A DNA stretch of 64,000 bases, from contig NZ_BAAAWO010000001.1 in the NCBI RefSeq assembly GCF_039535115.1, positions 2,108,001 to 2,172,000 of the forward strand. The letters run 5' to 3'. Position 1 is the first letter of the stretch, and the number at the start of each line of letters is the position of its first letter. This document shows, piece by piece, positions 1 through 8,378 of this stretch. A program made the translations under genes and the position numbers. The notes below the pieces were generated by a model, which was not told the DNA's origin, did not search any database, and saw only the letters and a program-made list of their open reading frames with translations. Origin of the DNA: Paeniglutamicibacter sulfureus. GTDB taxonomy: Bacteria > Actinomycetota > Actinomycetes > Actinomycetales > Micrococcaceae.

Positions 1-264
1 GGGAATAGTCACAAGTCTCCTATGGGCGGTACTCGACCCCGTTCGCAGGTTGAGGTTGGCCGTGGTCTTGACCTTGGACGGCAAAGCCGTTGCCACCATG
101 ACCGAAGTCGAAGCTGCGCCCTCGACCTGAATCGTGCCTCGGACTGCGGGCGTTTGGCGCGCTTCGGCTGCCAACGTCGGTGCCGACGAAATGACCAGTC
201 CCACGGCCACGAAGATTCCGCACGCACTTCGAACAAGATTGTTTTTTCCCCAATGCCACAGCAT
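1..264 (-). CDS. Exported SH3b-domain protein, 3' part missing
   Basis: The reading frame is open to the window edge, so only the first 88 residues are present. Residues 1-33 look like a Sec signal peptide: basic K7 and R12, a hydrophobic stretch at 16-31, and a cleavage region around A32-A33. A linker follows, and from about residue 65 a bacterial SH3 fold begins, marked by NLNLRTG at 70-76 and an IP at 87-88. SH3b domains bind peptidoglycan, so a cell-wall role is likely (inference). The ATG at 264-262 is preceded by a purine-rich AGAGAG. The missing end could hold more SH3 repeats or a hydrolase domain. Confidence 0.72.
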   Translation of the reverse strand, partial: MLWHWGKNNLVRSACGIFVAVGLVISSAPTLAAEARQTPAVRGTIQVEGAASTSVMVATALPSKVKTTANLNLRTGSSTAHRRLVTIP

Positions 265-530
265 CCCAATGATCTCTCTGATTTTGCTTCCCCAAGAAGG
301 CTCTTGGGGAAAGTATGGGGCTGCATGTTTGCCGCGGCAACTGTTGTGCCAACTCGTTCCCAAATCGTTCAGATAACCCTGAAAACATCCGCCAAAGGTA
401 ACGTCTTGGTCCTGTGCGCGAACCAGGTATCCCAGCCAATTTTCGGGATTCAGGAATAGCGTGAAGAAGAGGAATGATCTGCGGGTTTCCCGCCTGTGGA
501 AGGCATTCGTCGCAGGAATGAGGGATTCCC

Positions 531-959
531 ATGGATCGCGTGGCAATCGTTTACTATCAACGTGATGCTCTGGCCAAGTTGCGTGCCGCTGAACTGGCCG
601 AGAAGCTCCACTCCCGCGAAATACGAAGCGAAATCCTCAAGGTCGCCAGCTCCTCCGCACATGAGCTCATCTACTTTGACGGAGTGGTCCTGGTAGGTCC
701 GCTGCATTTCTCACGCATGCATGGACTGGCGCTGGTCAACGCCGTGTTCGGATTCCGGCCCGTGGCGCTGCTGCTGACCGGAATGGGAGATACCGATCGC
801 ATTCTTCGCCTGTTGCCCAGGAATATGCGTGGTGAAGTACCGGTCTTTACCGTCGGGGATGACGACAACCCGCATACAGGGCTCGAACCGTTGGTAACTT
901 GGCTGCGCGCGATGATGGGCTTTTCGGGGTACCGCGCGGTCGGCTGGGCCCCCTCATAG
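531..959 (+). CDS. Flavodoxin-like fold protein, unknown function
   Basis: This 142-residue protein shows the alternating strand/helix pattern of flavodoxin-like domains: strand RVAIVYY at 3-9, strand GVVLVGP at 51-57 and strand PVALLLTG at 77-84. Those strands resemble the actinobacterial HemG/flavodoxin-domain family. The phosphate-binding loop after strand 1 normally reads TxxT or SxxG, but here it is YQRDAL, so FMN binding is doubtful. The start is supported by GAGGGA eight bases upstream. The gene stands alone and ends in a hairpin it shares with the tRNA gene. Family assignment is tentative; that it is a real coding gene is more secure. Confidence 0.55.
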   Translation: MDRVAIVYYQRDALAKLRAAELAEKLHSREIRSEILKVASSSAHELIYFDGVVLVGPLHFSRMHGLALVNAVFGFRPVALLLTGMGDTDRILRLLPRNMRGEVPVFTVGDDDNPHTGLEPLVTWLRAMMGFSGYRAVGWAPS

Positions 960-970
960 GCAGGCAACGC

Positions 971-1003
971 AAAAGGCCCCAAACGCAATGTTTGAGGCCT
1001 TTT
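971..1003. terminator. Bidirectional intrinsic terminator
   Basis: AAAAGGCC pairs with GGCCTTTT, and CAAAC pairs with GTTTG closer to the loop. The arm ends in T-rich sequence when read on either strand. It can stop both the plus-strand gene ending at 959 and the minus-strand tRNA-Ala transcript. Confidence 0.8.
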
Positions 1004-1011
1004 GTCTTTCG

Positions 1012-1084
1012 TGGAGGTAAGGGGATTCGAACCCCTGACCTTCTGCATGCCATGCAGACGCGCTACCAACTGCGCCATACCCCC
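1012..1084 (-). tRNA. tRNA-Ala (anticodon GGC)
   Basis: A complete 73-base cloverleaf on the minus strand. The acceptor stem GGGGGTA pairs with TACCTCC (one G-U), followed by discriminator A. The D stem is GCGC/GCGC. The anticodon stem TCTGC/GCAGA closes the loop ATGGCAT, which places GGC at positions 34-36. The T stem AGGGG/CCCCT closes TTCGAAT. The 3' CCA is not encoded. Confidence 0.97.
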
Positions 1085-1472
1085 GAAAAGGATCAGTTCA
1101 AGGCTTTCTCGAAAGGCTGCCGAACCGAGATAACAATCTACAGCACGATGTGCCCCATGCGCCAATCGAGCGTGGAGCACCGGCGCCGTTCCCCCTGAAA
1201 ACGTCGCCATCAGGCGCCCCATAGGCGCGAAAGCATGCGGAAAAACAACGACAGCCCATCCGAACATGACATCGATCACAGGCATCGATCACAGGCATCG
1301 AGAGCGATCTTGGCACAACATGTCGACCAGTCCTCACGCGGCGGGGAGCATCCACCGCCCCCGAGGGCCGATGAGAGGATTTGACCGCGTCGTTGCAGGT
1401 CAGGATAGGTACCCAATACCAGTGCATGACAGGTTAGTAAGAGATGGCCCAAAATCTCGCTACTCTATCAAC
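1085..1472. other. Intergenic region with a 13-bp tandem repeat
   Basis: There is no credible gene in this stretch. It carries the tRNA promoter region (read leftward) and the leader of the TetR gene. A 13-bp unit ATCGATCACAGGC is repeated in tandem at 1271-1283 and 1284-1296, with five further matching bases. An upstream in-frame ATG at 1266 lacks the TetR family N-terminus, so the long form of the next gene was not used. Confidence 0.6.
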
Positions 1473-2087
1473 ATGGCAATTCGTGGTTCATACGCAAAGG
1501 GCATCGCTAAACGCGCCGAGATTCTAGATGTCGCGCTGGAGGTGTTCGCCGTCGAGGGCTACCGGGGAACATCGCTACGCAAGGTCGCAAGCCTTTGCGA
1601 CCTGTCCCTGGCCGGTGTGATGCACTACTTCGACTCCAAGGAAGACTTGCTCGTCCAGATACTGCGCGAGCGCGACGCCCGCAATGAAATCAGCGGAACC
1701 ATTGCCGAACAAGAGGGTCGCTTCGAGGATATCTTGGGGCAGGGTCCCAACGAGCCGGGGCTGATTGCCCTGTATGTCACCATGGCGGCAGCTGCCGCGG
1801 ATCCCGCACATCCCGCAGCTGCGTATTTCCAGGAACGAAATGCCCGCCTGCTGAAGTTGTCCGAAGATTCTTACTATGCCGACAAGCCCAAGCCATCGGC
1901 CGAGGAACTCGAGTACTTCCACGCCATGACCCGGATGGTCTTGGCCACGGCCGATGGACTGCAACAACAGTGGCTGGTGGACCGCAGCGTCGACGTCGTA
2001 GGCACCATGAAGCTGTTGATGGAACAGTCCCACGAGGCAACGGAGCGCAAGCTTGCGACATTTCGTGCCGCAACCGGCGACGCATAG
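1473..2087 (+). CDS. TetR-family transcriptional regulator
   Basis: A 204-residue TetR repressor. The N-terminal helix-turn-helix spans about residues 33-53 and ends in the recognition-helix motif MHYFDSKEDLL, typical of the family. The C-terminal half is the helical ligand-binding and dimer domain, which I cannot assign to a ligand. The ATG at 1473 gives the usual family N-terminus, short and basic just before the first helix. It converges on the MFS transporter ending at 2112. It may control that transporter, though the promoters are not shared. Confidence 0.88.
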   Translation: MAIRGSYAKGIAKRAEILDVALEVFAVEGYRGTSLRKVASLCDLSLAGVMHYFDSKEDLLVQILRERDARNEISGTIAEQEGRFEDILGQGPNEPGLIALYVTMAAAAADPAHPAAAYFQERNARLLKLSEDSYYADKPKPSAEELEYFHAMTRMVLATADGLQQQWLVDRSVDVVGTMKLLMEQSHEATERKLATFRAATGDA

Positions 2088-2111
2088 CGTGAGGCAATAA
2101 CAGCGAACCTG

Positions 2112-3341
2112 CTAGCTTGCCGCCGACGAAAGTCGCTTGGCACGCCATCCCGTGGCCAAGGCCAGCAACAGGCCGATCAAGGCGAGGCCGGCACCCAGGA
2201 ATGAAGGGGCGCGGTATCCCAATCCGGCGGCGATGACGGCGGCGCCCAGCGCCGCACCAAGCGCGTTGGCAACGTTCAGTGCCGAGTGGTTCAGTGAGGC
2301 GGCCAGTGATTGGGCGTGTGGTGCGGAGTCCATGAGCAATGCCTGGAGCGCAGGAATCAGCAACGATCCGGTTCCGCCCAGGATGAAGACGAGGATCAGT
2401 GCCGGCACCGCATGGGTGGATACCAGGCCGAACACGGTCATGAACACGACCATGGCGGTTGTTGCCACATAGATGGCTCCCAGTACGGACCAGTCGGCCA
2501 GTCGTCCGCCGATCAGCGAACCGACCACCATGCCGACCCCATAAAGGCCCAACACCAGCGGGACGGCCGTGATCGGCAGCCCCGTGACATCGGTGAGGAT
2601 CGGGCTGATGTAGGAATACACAGCAAAGAATCCACCAAAGCCGACGATGCCGGTCAACATGGCCATCCAGACCTGCCCACTGCGCAGTGCCGAGAGTTCC
2701 CTGCGGATACTGGCGCCTTGGTGTGCCGGGGAAAACGGCACGAACATGCGAATGGCGACCCACGTCAAGGCACCGACGAGACCGACGACTGCGAACATCC
2801 AGCGCCAGCCCAGATTCTGCCCCAGGAAGGTCACCACCGGTACGCCGATCACGTTGGCGACCGCGAGACCCATCATCACCCACGCTATGGCGCGACCCCG
2901 CATCGATGCGGGCACCAACGTGCCGGCCAGGATGGCTGCGATGCCGAAGTAGGCCCCATGCGGGAGACCGGCAAGGAACCGGGAAACGAGCATCCATTCG
3001 TAGTTCGCGGCAAAGAGCGAGCCGAGGTTGGCGAGGGTGAAGAACGCCATGAGCCACAGGACCATGGTCTTGCGGGCGACACGGGCGCCCAATGCGGTCA
3101 GAATCGGGGCGCCGACAACAACACCCAATGCGTAGGCGGAGATCAGCAGACCCATCTGTGCGTTGCTGACACCTAGGTCCGCTGCACCTTCCTGCAGCAG
3201 GCCCATGATGGTGAATTCCGTGGTGCCGATCCCGAACCCGCCCATGGCAAGCGCCACGACCGCCAGGAACAGTTGCCGTCCGGACAATTGGGTGCTGCTG
3301 CTCGACCGGCTGTTGCCCAGGGCAGTTACGTCGGAATTCAC
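2112..3341 (-). CDS. MFS transporter, DHA1 (AraJ/NepI-like) family
   Basis: A 409-residue, 12-helix major facilitator of the DHA1 drug/sugar/nucleoside efflux branch. Helix 1 carries GIGTTEFTIMGLL and helix 2 carries LLISAYALGVVVGAP, both hallmark segments of AraJ/NepI/PbuE-type exporters. The loop after helix 2 holds the GARVARKT version of motif A. The C-terminus is a short basic tail. It is convergent with the TetR gene and probably forms a single-gene transcript. The substrate is unknown; export of a sugar, nucleoside or drug is typical for the branch. Confidence 0.87.
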   Translation of the reverse strand: MNSDVTALGNSRSSSSTQLSGRQLFLAVVALAMGGFGIGTTEFTIMGLLQEGAADLGVSNAQMGLLISAYALGVVVGAPILTALGARVARKTMVLWLMAFFTLANLGSLFAANYEWMLVSRFLAGLPHGAYFGIAAILAGTLVPASMRGRAIAWVMMGLAVANVIGVPVVTFLGQNLGWRWMFAVVGLVGALTWVAIRMFVPFSPAHQGASIRRELSALRSGQVWMAMLTGIVGFGGFFAVYSYISPILTDVTGLPITAVPLVLGLYGVGMVVGSLIGGRLADWSVLGAIYVATTAMVVFMTVFGLVSTHAVPALILVFILGGTGSLLIPALQALLMDSAPHAQSLAASLNHSALNVANALGAALGAAVIAAGLGYRAPSFLGAGLALIGLLLALATGWRAKRLSSAAS

Positions 3342-3553
3342 GGGTACCTTTTTTCAATGGCTCAGCGGAGGGTAGGCGGCAGTGCGCGGTGCATTGGCCT
3401 CGTCGCCGCCTCCTCAAGCCTACGTCGCCACAGGCGCTGACAGGGATGTTCGTGAGCATGCCCACGGCCACGACCGTTTCAGCGGATACTCCACCCCCTC
3501 ACGACGTCGGGGACCTCCCGCCGCTTGCCGACCCAAGGACCGCTGACTTGGTG

Positions 3554-4807
3554 CTACAGCGCCATCAGGTCGTTGTCTGTGTCTTGGAGGGTGGCAACGG
3601 GGATGTTCTTCCCGATCATCGTGCGAAGGTGGTCGTTGACATCCCAGATGTTCACGTTCATGGCGGCGGTGATCACGCCCTTGCGCAGCCAGAAGATGAT
3701 GAACTCCCCCGAGGTCATGTCACCGCGCACGACGGCTTCGTCATCGGCTCCGCGGTCGCCGACGTATTCCATGCCCAAACCGAATTGGTCGGTAAAGAAG
3801 TACGGCAGCCAATCGTAGGATTCGTCGCGTCCGAGGATGGTGGCTGCCGCAAGTTTGCCCTGGCGGATGGCGTTGTCCCAGTGTTCGACCCGGATGGCTC
3901 GACCCAGGGCGGTGTTGCGGGCCTCGGCAATGTCGCCGATGGCCAGGATGTCCGGGTTGCTGCTGCGCAGGTGCTCATCGACCACGACCCCGGTACCGAT
4001 CTCGAGTCCGGCGGCCACGGCAAGTTCGTTGTTCGGCACCGCGCCGATGGCCAGAAGCACGAAGTCCGCGCGGATGTCACCGGTCGGGGTCTGCACGGCC
4101 AATCCCTTATCGGGGTCCAAGGCGATCCCGCTGACGGCGGTCCCGAATCGGCATTGGACGCCGTTGGAGACATGGAGCTGTGCCACATGGGAACCGAATT
4201 CGGAGCCCATCGCCGTAGCAAGGGGAACTGGATCCGGAGTAATGACGGTGACCTCCACTCCGGCGGCGCGCGCCGAGGCTGCGACCTCCATGCCGATCCA
4301 TCCTGCGCCAATGATGACCAGATTCTTGCCGGACACCAGATGCTCCTTGAGCCGTTTGGCGTCTTCAAGCGACCGGAGCGTGTACACGCCGGGCAGGTCC
4401 CACCCCTCCATGTTGGCGTTGCGACCACCTAACCGGGAACGGCAACCTGTGGCGATCACGAGGTTTTCATAAGCCACGGATACGGGGCCGCCCAACTCGA
4501 CCTTCTTGGCGGAAACGTCAATGGATTCGGCGGTGACGCCCAGGCGGAGATCCACGTCAGCCTCTACGTACCAGTCGGCGGTGAAGGGCGGCAGCTCCTG
4601 CGCGGGTTTTCTGCCTTGGAGGTATTCCTTGGACAGCGGAGGCCGCTCATAGGGAACTTCGTTCTCGGAGGCGATGAGTGTAATCGGCTTGGTGTAGCCG
4701 CCCTCGCGCAATGCATGGACACAGTGCGCTGCGGCAAGACCGCCACCAATCACCACGGTCCCCAGCTCACCTTGCGTCGTCGATCCAGCCATTGCCGCTT
4801 CACTCAT
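3554..4807 (-). CDS. FAD/NAD-dependent ferredoxin-reductase-type oxidoreductase
   Basis: A 417-residue flavoprotein of the class that passes electrons from NAD(P)H to a ferredoxin. The FAD-binding motif GGGLAA is at 21-26, the NAD-binding glycine motif IIGAGWIG lies at 165-172, and the second FAD motif LAIGD is at 288-292. The C-terminal reductase domain follows (FTDQFG onward). No ferredoxin or oxygenase gene is adjacent, so its partner is unknown. It is distinct from the two shorter 403-residue reductases at 53 and 62 kb. A few residues ahead of the first strand make the exact start uncertain (M1 or M6). Confidence 0.85.
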   Translation of the reverse strand: MSEAAMAGSTTQGELGTVVIGGGLAAAHCVHALREGGYTKPITLIASENEVPYERPPLSKEYLQGRKPAQELPPFTADWYVEADVDLRLGVTAESIDVSAKKVELGGPVSVAYENLVIATGCRSRLGGRNANMEGWDLPGVYTLRSLEDAKRLKEHLVSGKNLVIIGAGWIGMEVAASARAAGVEVTVITPDPVPLATAMGSEFGSHVAQLHVSNGVQCRFGTAVSGIALDPDKGLAVQTPTGDIRADFVLLAIGAVPNNELAVAAGLEIGTGVVVDEHLRSSNPDILAIGDIAEARNTALGRAIRVEHWDNAIRQGKLAAATILGRDESYDWLPYFFTDQFGLGMEYVGDRGADDEAVVRGDMTSGEFIIFWLRKGVITAAMNVNIWDVNDHLRTMIGKNIPVATLQDTDNDLMAL

Positions 4808-5042
4808 GGTGTTCGTCTCCTGTCAGAATGGTGCCACCCAGCAAGACCCGCCAGGTCCGGAAAATCAGAGTAGCCATTAGGATTTCTAGTTTTAGAATCT
4901 CACCTTGAGCCCTCGTAGTCGAGAGGTCGGTAGCCAGCCCGCACTTTGCCCGGATCCAATCCGGGTGCACCCAGGAAATCCTTGGCCGAATCACAGCCCC
5001 GGTCCACGCTTCCATCAGGCCAATGTGCGACCCTTGGTAGCG

Positions 5043-6029
5043 ATGTCTGATTATTCTGCCCGGTCCCGCGCTGTGAAAAGTACGCAACGCCGGCGATCGC
5101 GTGCCCATCGGTTCCTGCGTTTTCTGGTGATTATTGGCGCCCTGGCAAGTGCCACGCTAATGGCGTTCCACGCCCGGGTTCCCGATTTCCTGGGCTTGGG
5201 TCTGCTCCTTGACAACGCCGCACCATGGATGGGCCTGGCGGTACCGGCGTTGCTCCTGCTCGCCGTGGCGTCCCGTAGCCGGACCTCCTTGGTCGTGCTC
5301 CTGATTCCGGTTTTTACTTGGCTTGTCATCTTTGGCCCAGCGATTGTTCCGCTGTCATGGTCCGCTCCCCGGACGGGTGCCGCCACATTGACGCTCAGTA
5401 GTCAGAACATCAAGGCAGGCACCGGGGGTGCCGCGCAATCGGCTCTCGAACTCGCCGAGGACGGAAGCGACGTCATTGCCTTGCAGGAACTCGATGCCGG
5501 CAGCGCCCAGCGCGTCAGCACCGCCCTGGAGGATGTCTATCCACACCACTTCGTGGTGGGCACCGTGGGAGTGTGGAGCAAGTACCCACTCACGAACTCC
5601 CAACCACTCGAATTGGGCCTGGGCTGGAAGCGCGCCCTCTCAACACAGGTCGATGCAGCCTCCGGGAGCCTTCGGCTGTACGTCATCCATGCCGCCTCGG
5701 CCCGTCCCAACGACCACGTCGACCGCGACGAAATGCTGAGGCAGTTGGCAGCCGTGGTTCAGGCCGATCCCGAGGAAAACATGATGGCCGTGGGTGACTT
5801 CAATGCAACTAGCACCGACCGCGCCTTCAAGAAGATTTCCTCGATTCTCGACGAGCCCAATCAGGATGACGGGCTCCTTGGCTTCACGTGGCCACGCTCG
5901 CCCTTCCCCATGATGCGACTTGACCATGTCCTGGTCCGCGGCTTGGAAGTCACCTCGAACACCAATGTCGAAGCCGGGCCCAGCGACCATCTGGCCGTTC
6001 AAACGGTCGTGAATCTACCCGGGCAATAA
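5043..6029 (+). CDS. Membrane-anchored endonuclease/exonuclease/phosphatase-family protein
   Basis: A 328-residue protein with a basic N-terminus, three predicted transmembrane helices (about 25-42, 62-77, 83-104) and an EEP catalytic domain outside the membrane. The EEP metal and catalytic motifs are visible: QNI at 121-123, LQEL at 147-150, GDFNAT at 251-256, RLDHV at 292-296 and SDH at 314-316. Known relatives cleave phosphodiesters in nucleic acids or lipids; the substrate here cannot be read from sequence. The ATG at 5043 was chosen because the upstream 46-codon extension has no family similarity. Confidence 0.85.
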   Translation: MSDYSARSRAVKSTQRRRSRAHRFLRFLVIIGALASATLMAFHARVPDFLGLGLLLDNAAPWMGLAVPALLLLAVASRSRTSLVVLLIPVFTWLVIFGPAIVPLSWSAPRTGAATLTLSSQNIKAGTGGAAQSALELAEDGSDVIALQELDAGSAQRVSTALEDVYPHHFVVGTVGVWSKYPLTNSQPLELGLGWKRALSTQVDAASGSLRLYVIHAASARPNDHVDRDEMLRQLAAVVQADPEENMMAVGDFNATSTDRAFKKISSILDEPNQDDGLLGFTWPRSPFPMMRLDHVLVRGLEVTSNTNVEAGPSDHLAVQTVVNLPGQ

Positions 6030-6050
6030 ATACGGACCGGGCCGGCCGCA

Positions 6051-6725
6051 CTAGCCGTCCGGCAAGCCCGTGACCCGCATGGTGATGTTGATGCGTCCCG
6101 TTTCAAGCCCGCAGTCGGCCGGCGCCGTGCCGGGCAGGATCTTGGTGACCCCGTGGTAGGCAAGGCGGGCCGGCCCCCCGAACACGAACAGGTCTCCCGA
6201 AGCCAGCAGGATGTCCTCGTAGGGTTTGTTCCGGCTCCGCGTATTTCCGAACCGAAATTGGCAGGAGTCACCGATGGAGATTGAGACCACCGGTGCGACC
6301 GACCGTTCGTCGCGGTCCTGGTGCATGCCCATCCTGGATTCGGCCCCGTAATAGTTCACGAGCGCAGTGTCCGGGGTGTACTGCTCGGCCGCTGCAGCAT
6401 CCCGGGTCGCAGCGAAGATCGCCTTGCGGCCAAGCCGGACCATCCAGTCAGGAAAATCCAGCACCCTATTGCCGTTGACATCAATGGCCTCGCGCGAATA
6501 CGCATAGGGACGCCAGTGCCAACCCAGGCAGACGGTCTGCACCGACATTTCATGGGCGCCGATTTTTGCCGCACGCGGCGGCACGGGCCCCCGCCCCCAT
6601 TCGTGGAACCGTGCTACCAGCCAGCGCTGCTCCTCCGGGCTCAACCAATCGGGAATCCAATAAGCGCCGGGAGCAAGCTCCCGCCTGGGTCGGTCCAGAA
6701 AACTCTCGGAGAAGAGGGTACCCAT
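6051..6725 (-). CDS. alkB: AlkB-family 2-oxoglutarate/Fe(II) DNA repair dioxygenase
   Basis: A 224-residue AlkB homologue, which removes alkyl lesions such as 1-methyladenine from DNA by oxidative demethylation. The iron ligands appear as HQD (H135, D137) and H191. The 2-oxoglutarate-binding arginine is in RINITMR (R211, R217). The AlkB signature NYY at 124-126 is also present. The start at 6725 has a strong AGGAGG seven bases upstream, so the seven-codon longer form beginning at 6746 is unlikely. It ends tail to tail with the EEP gene. Confidence 0.93.
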   Translation of the reverse strand: MGTLFSESFLDRPRRELAPGAYWIPDWLSPEEQRWLVARFHEWGRGPVPPRAAKIGAHEMSVQTVCLGWHWRPYAYSREAIDVNGNRVLDFPDWMVRLGRKAIFAATRDAAAAEQYTPDTALVNYYGAESRMGMHQDRDERSVAPVVSISIGDSCQFRFGNTRSRNKPYEDILLASGDLFVFGGPARLAYHGVTKILPGTAPADCGLETGRINITMRVTGLPDG

Positions 6726-6797
6726 GTCATCGCCTCCTGGTGCCACGGCTGCCGGGCGGTTACCGCTGCTTCCGCATTCCCGAACCTGTCCCGGGAA

Positions 6798-7952
6798 TCA
6801 GTTCTTTGCCATCATATGCGGGTATTCCGCAGACCTGTTTTGGAACTCCAGGATGGCCGGGTTCTGGATAACGCCGTCACGAATCTCGATGGCCCGAGCA
6901 ATCGTTTCGTTTTCTTTCCAGGCCGTCGGTCCGTCCATTACCGAATTTAGGAACGGCAACAGGCCTTCGCTTATTTCCCAGCTTGCGGAATTCCACAAAT
7001 AGGAGGGGCTGTGATCAACCGAGTAGTAGTTGATATTCCGGCCAACGGTGAACATCGGCTGGGCGAAGGTCGTGGGCTTGGCCCATTCAAAACCCATTCC
7101 CTCGTCACACGAAACATCGATAATCAGGCTGCCCGGATAAAACGCCGCAAGGTCCTTGGTCTGCAGATACATCAATGGGGCGTTCGGGTCCTGCAGCGTG
7201 CAGTTCACCACGATGTCGCTTTCGGCCAGGAACGGCGCCAGCGGCAATCGTCCCTCGTCAGTGATGACTTCGCTCAGATTCGGTCCGCCGTCTTGGTCGA
7301 ACTGCACCATTTGGACCGAGTGGATGGGTGAAGCGACCGCGGCTACAGACCGACTCGTCAGGACGCGCACATCGTGGACGCCATGGGCCCGCAGGGCGGT
7401 GACCGCTCCACGGGCGGTGGCGCCAAACCCAATGACGGTTGCCGATAGCCTGCGCCCATAGTCACCCGTCATGCCGCAGAGCTGCAGGGCATGGATGACC
7501 GACGAGTAGCCCGCCAACTCATTGTTCTTGTGGAACACGTGAAGTCCGAAGCTGCCGTCCGTGCCCCAGTGGTTCATGGCCTCGAAGGCAATCACGTTCA
7601 GTTTCTTGTCGATGGCCAGCTGCGTCAGCGCAGTGTCCTGGACACAGTGCGGCCAGCCCCACAGCGTCTGCCCCTCATGCATTTCCATCAGATCCGAGAC
7701 CTGGGGCTTGGGCAAAAGTACGATGTCGCTGCCGGCGATGGTTTCCTGGCGGGTGGCAAATCTTCCGACGAAAGGTGCGAGTTCTTCGTCGTCCATGCCG
7801 CAAGCCGCCCCGTATCCGGCTTCAACCGTGAGGAGGTTCTTGAAACGCGGGTCAATCCGTTCAAAATGTGATGGGTGGATCGGCAAACGCTTCTCGTCCA
7901 CCTTGTTCGAAGTACCAATGACACCCAGTGTAAGTTCGTTCTTAAAGCCCAT
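6798..7952 (-). CDS. N5-(carboxyethyl)ornithine synthase-like dehydrogenase
   Basis: A 384-residue member of the alanine dehydrogenase/pyridine nucleotide transhydrogenase family, closest in memory to N5-(carboxyethyl)ornithine synthase, which condenses pyruvate and ornithine with NADPH. Residues 8-40 carry the family N-terminus with the KRLPIHP segment. The nucleotide-binding loop VIGFGATARG is at 173-182, and the C-terminal HSPSYLWNSAS segment matches the synthase family. It lies upstream of alkB but is separated by 72 bases. The substrate could be another amino acid or amine, so opine-type dehydrogenase is the safe call. Confidence 0.75.
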   Translation of the reverse strand: MGFKNELTLGVIGTSNKVDEKRLPIHPSHFERIDPRFKNLLTVEAGYGAACGMDDEELAPFVGRFATRQETIAGSDIVLLPKPQVSDLMEMHEGQTLWGWPHCVQDTALTQLAIDKKLNVIAFEAMNHWGTDGSFGLHVFHKNNELAGYSSVIHALQLCGMTGDYGRRLSATVIGFGATARGAVTALRAHGVHDVRVLTSRSVAAVASPIHSVQMVQFDQDGGPNLSEVITDEGRLPLAPFLAESDIVVNCTLQDPNAPLMYLQTKDLAAFYPGSLIIDVSCDEGMGFEWAKPTTFAQPMFTVGRNINYYSVDHSPSYLWNSASWEISEGLLPFLNSVMDGPTAWKENETIARAIEIRDGVIQNPAILEFQNRSAEYPHMMAKN

Positions 7953-8378
7953 GCGTCTTGTTCTCTTCCTATGTGGAGCAGCCCAAAATGGACCGCCCCA
8001 TAGGGCTTACGGTACACGGGTCGTCCTAACCTTGCCTCCGAAAAAGTCTTGGCGCCTCGCCCCGAAGCCTCCGGGACATTGGGCGTCGTCGCGATCGAAA
8101 GGAGGGCAATTCCCACGGCCGACATGGCCGTGAGCGGACTGCCGGCATCCTGCCGTCGGTGCTCCGGCACGTCCCTGCGTGACTCGCGATGGCGTGTGGC
8201 CATATCCGGCGGCATGAAGTCCGTCTGCGCCAGTTGAGGTCAAAGATGATGGGCTCCGTCTGCCCGAATGTCTCGCAAGTATCCTTCGGCGGATCGGAAG
8301 TTCATTGGTGACAGATCCACACCAGTCAGCGTCGAGGGGTCATTCGAACCGCGAGTCGGCTCCGATAGGCTCAGTGGC
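7953..8378. other. Intergenic region, no recognisable gene
   Basis: This 426-base gap separates divergently oriented genes. It should hold the promoters for the dehydrogenase (leftward) and the DUF4232 protein (rightward), but I cannot point to clear -35/-10 pairs. Several short open frames cover it on both strands, and none has recognisable family sequence or a convincing ribosome-binding site. Confidence 0.5.

Noticed and set aside
1271..1301. 13-bp tandem repeat as a CRISPR-like or iteron array
   Set aside because: There are only two full copies without spacers and no associated genes, so it is a simple short duplication.
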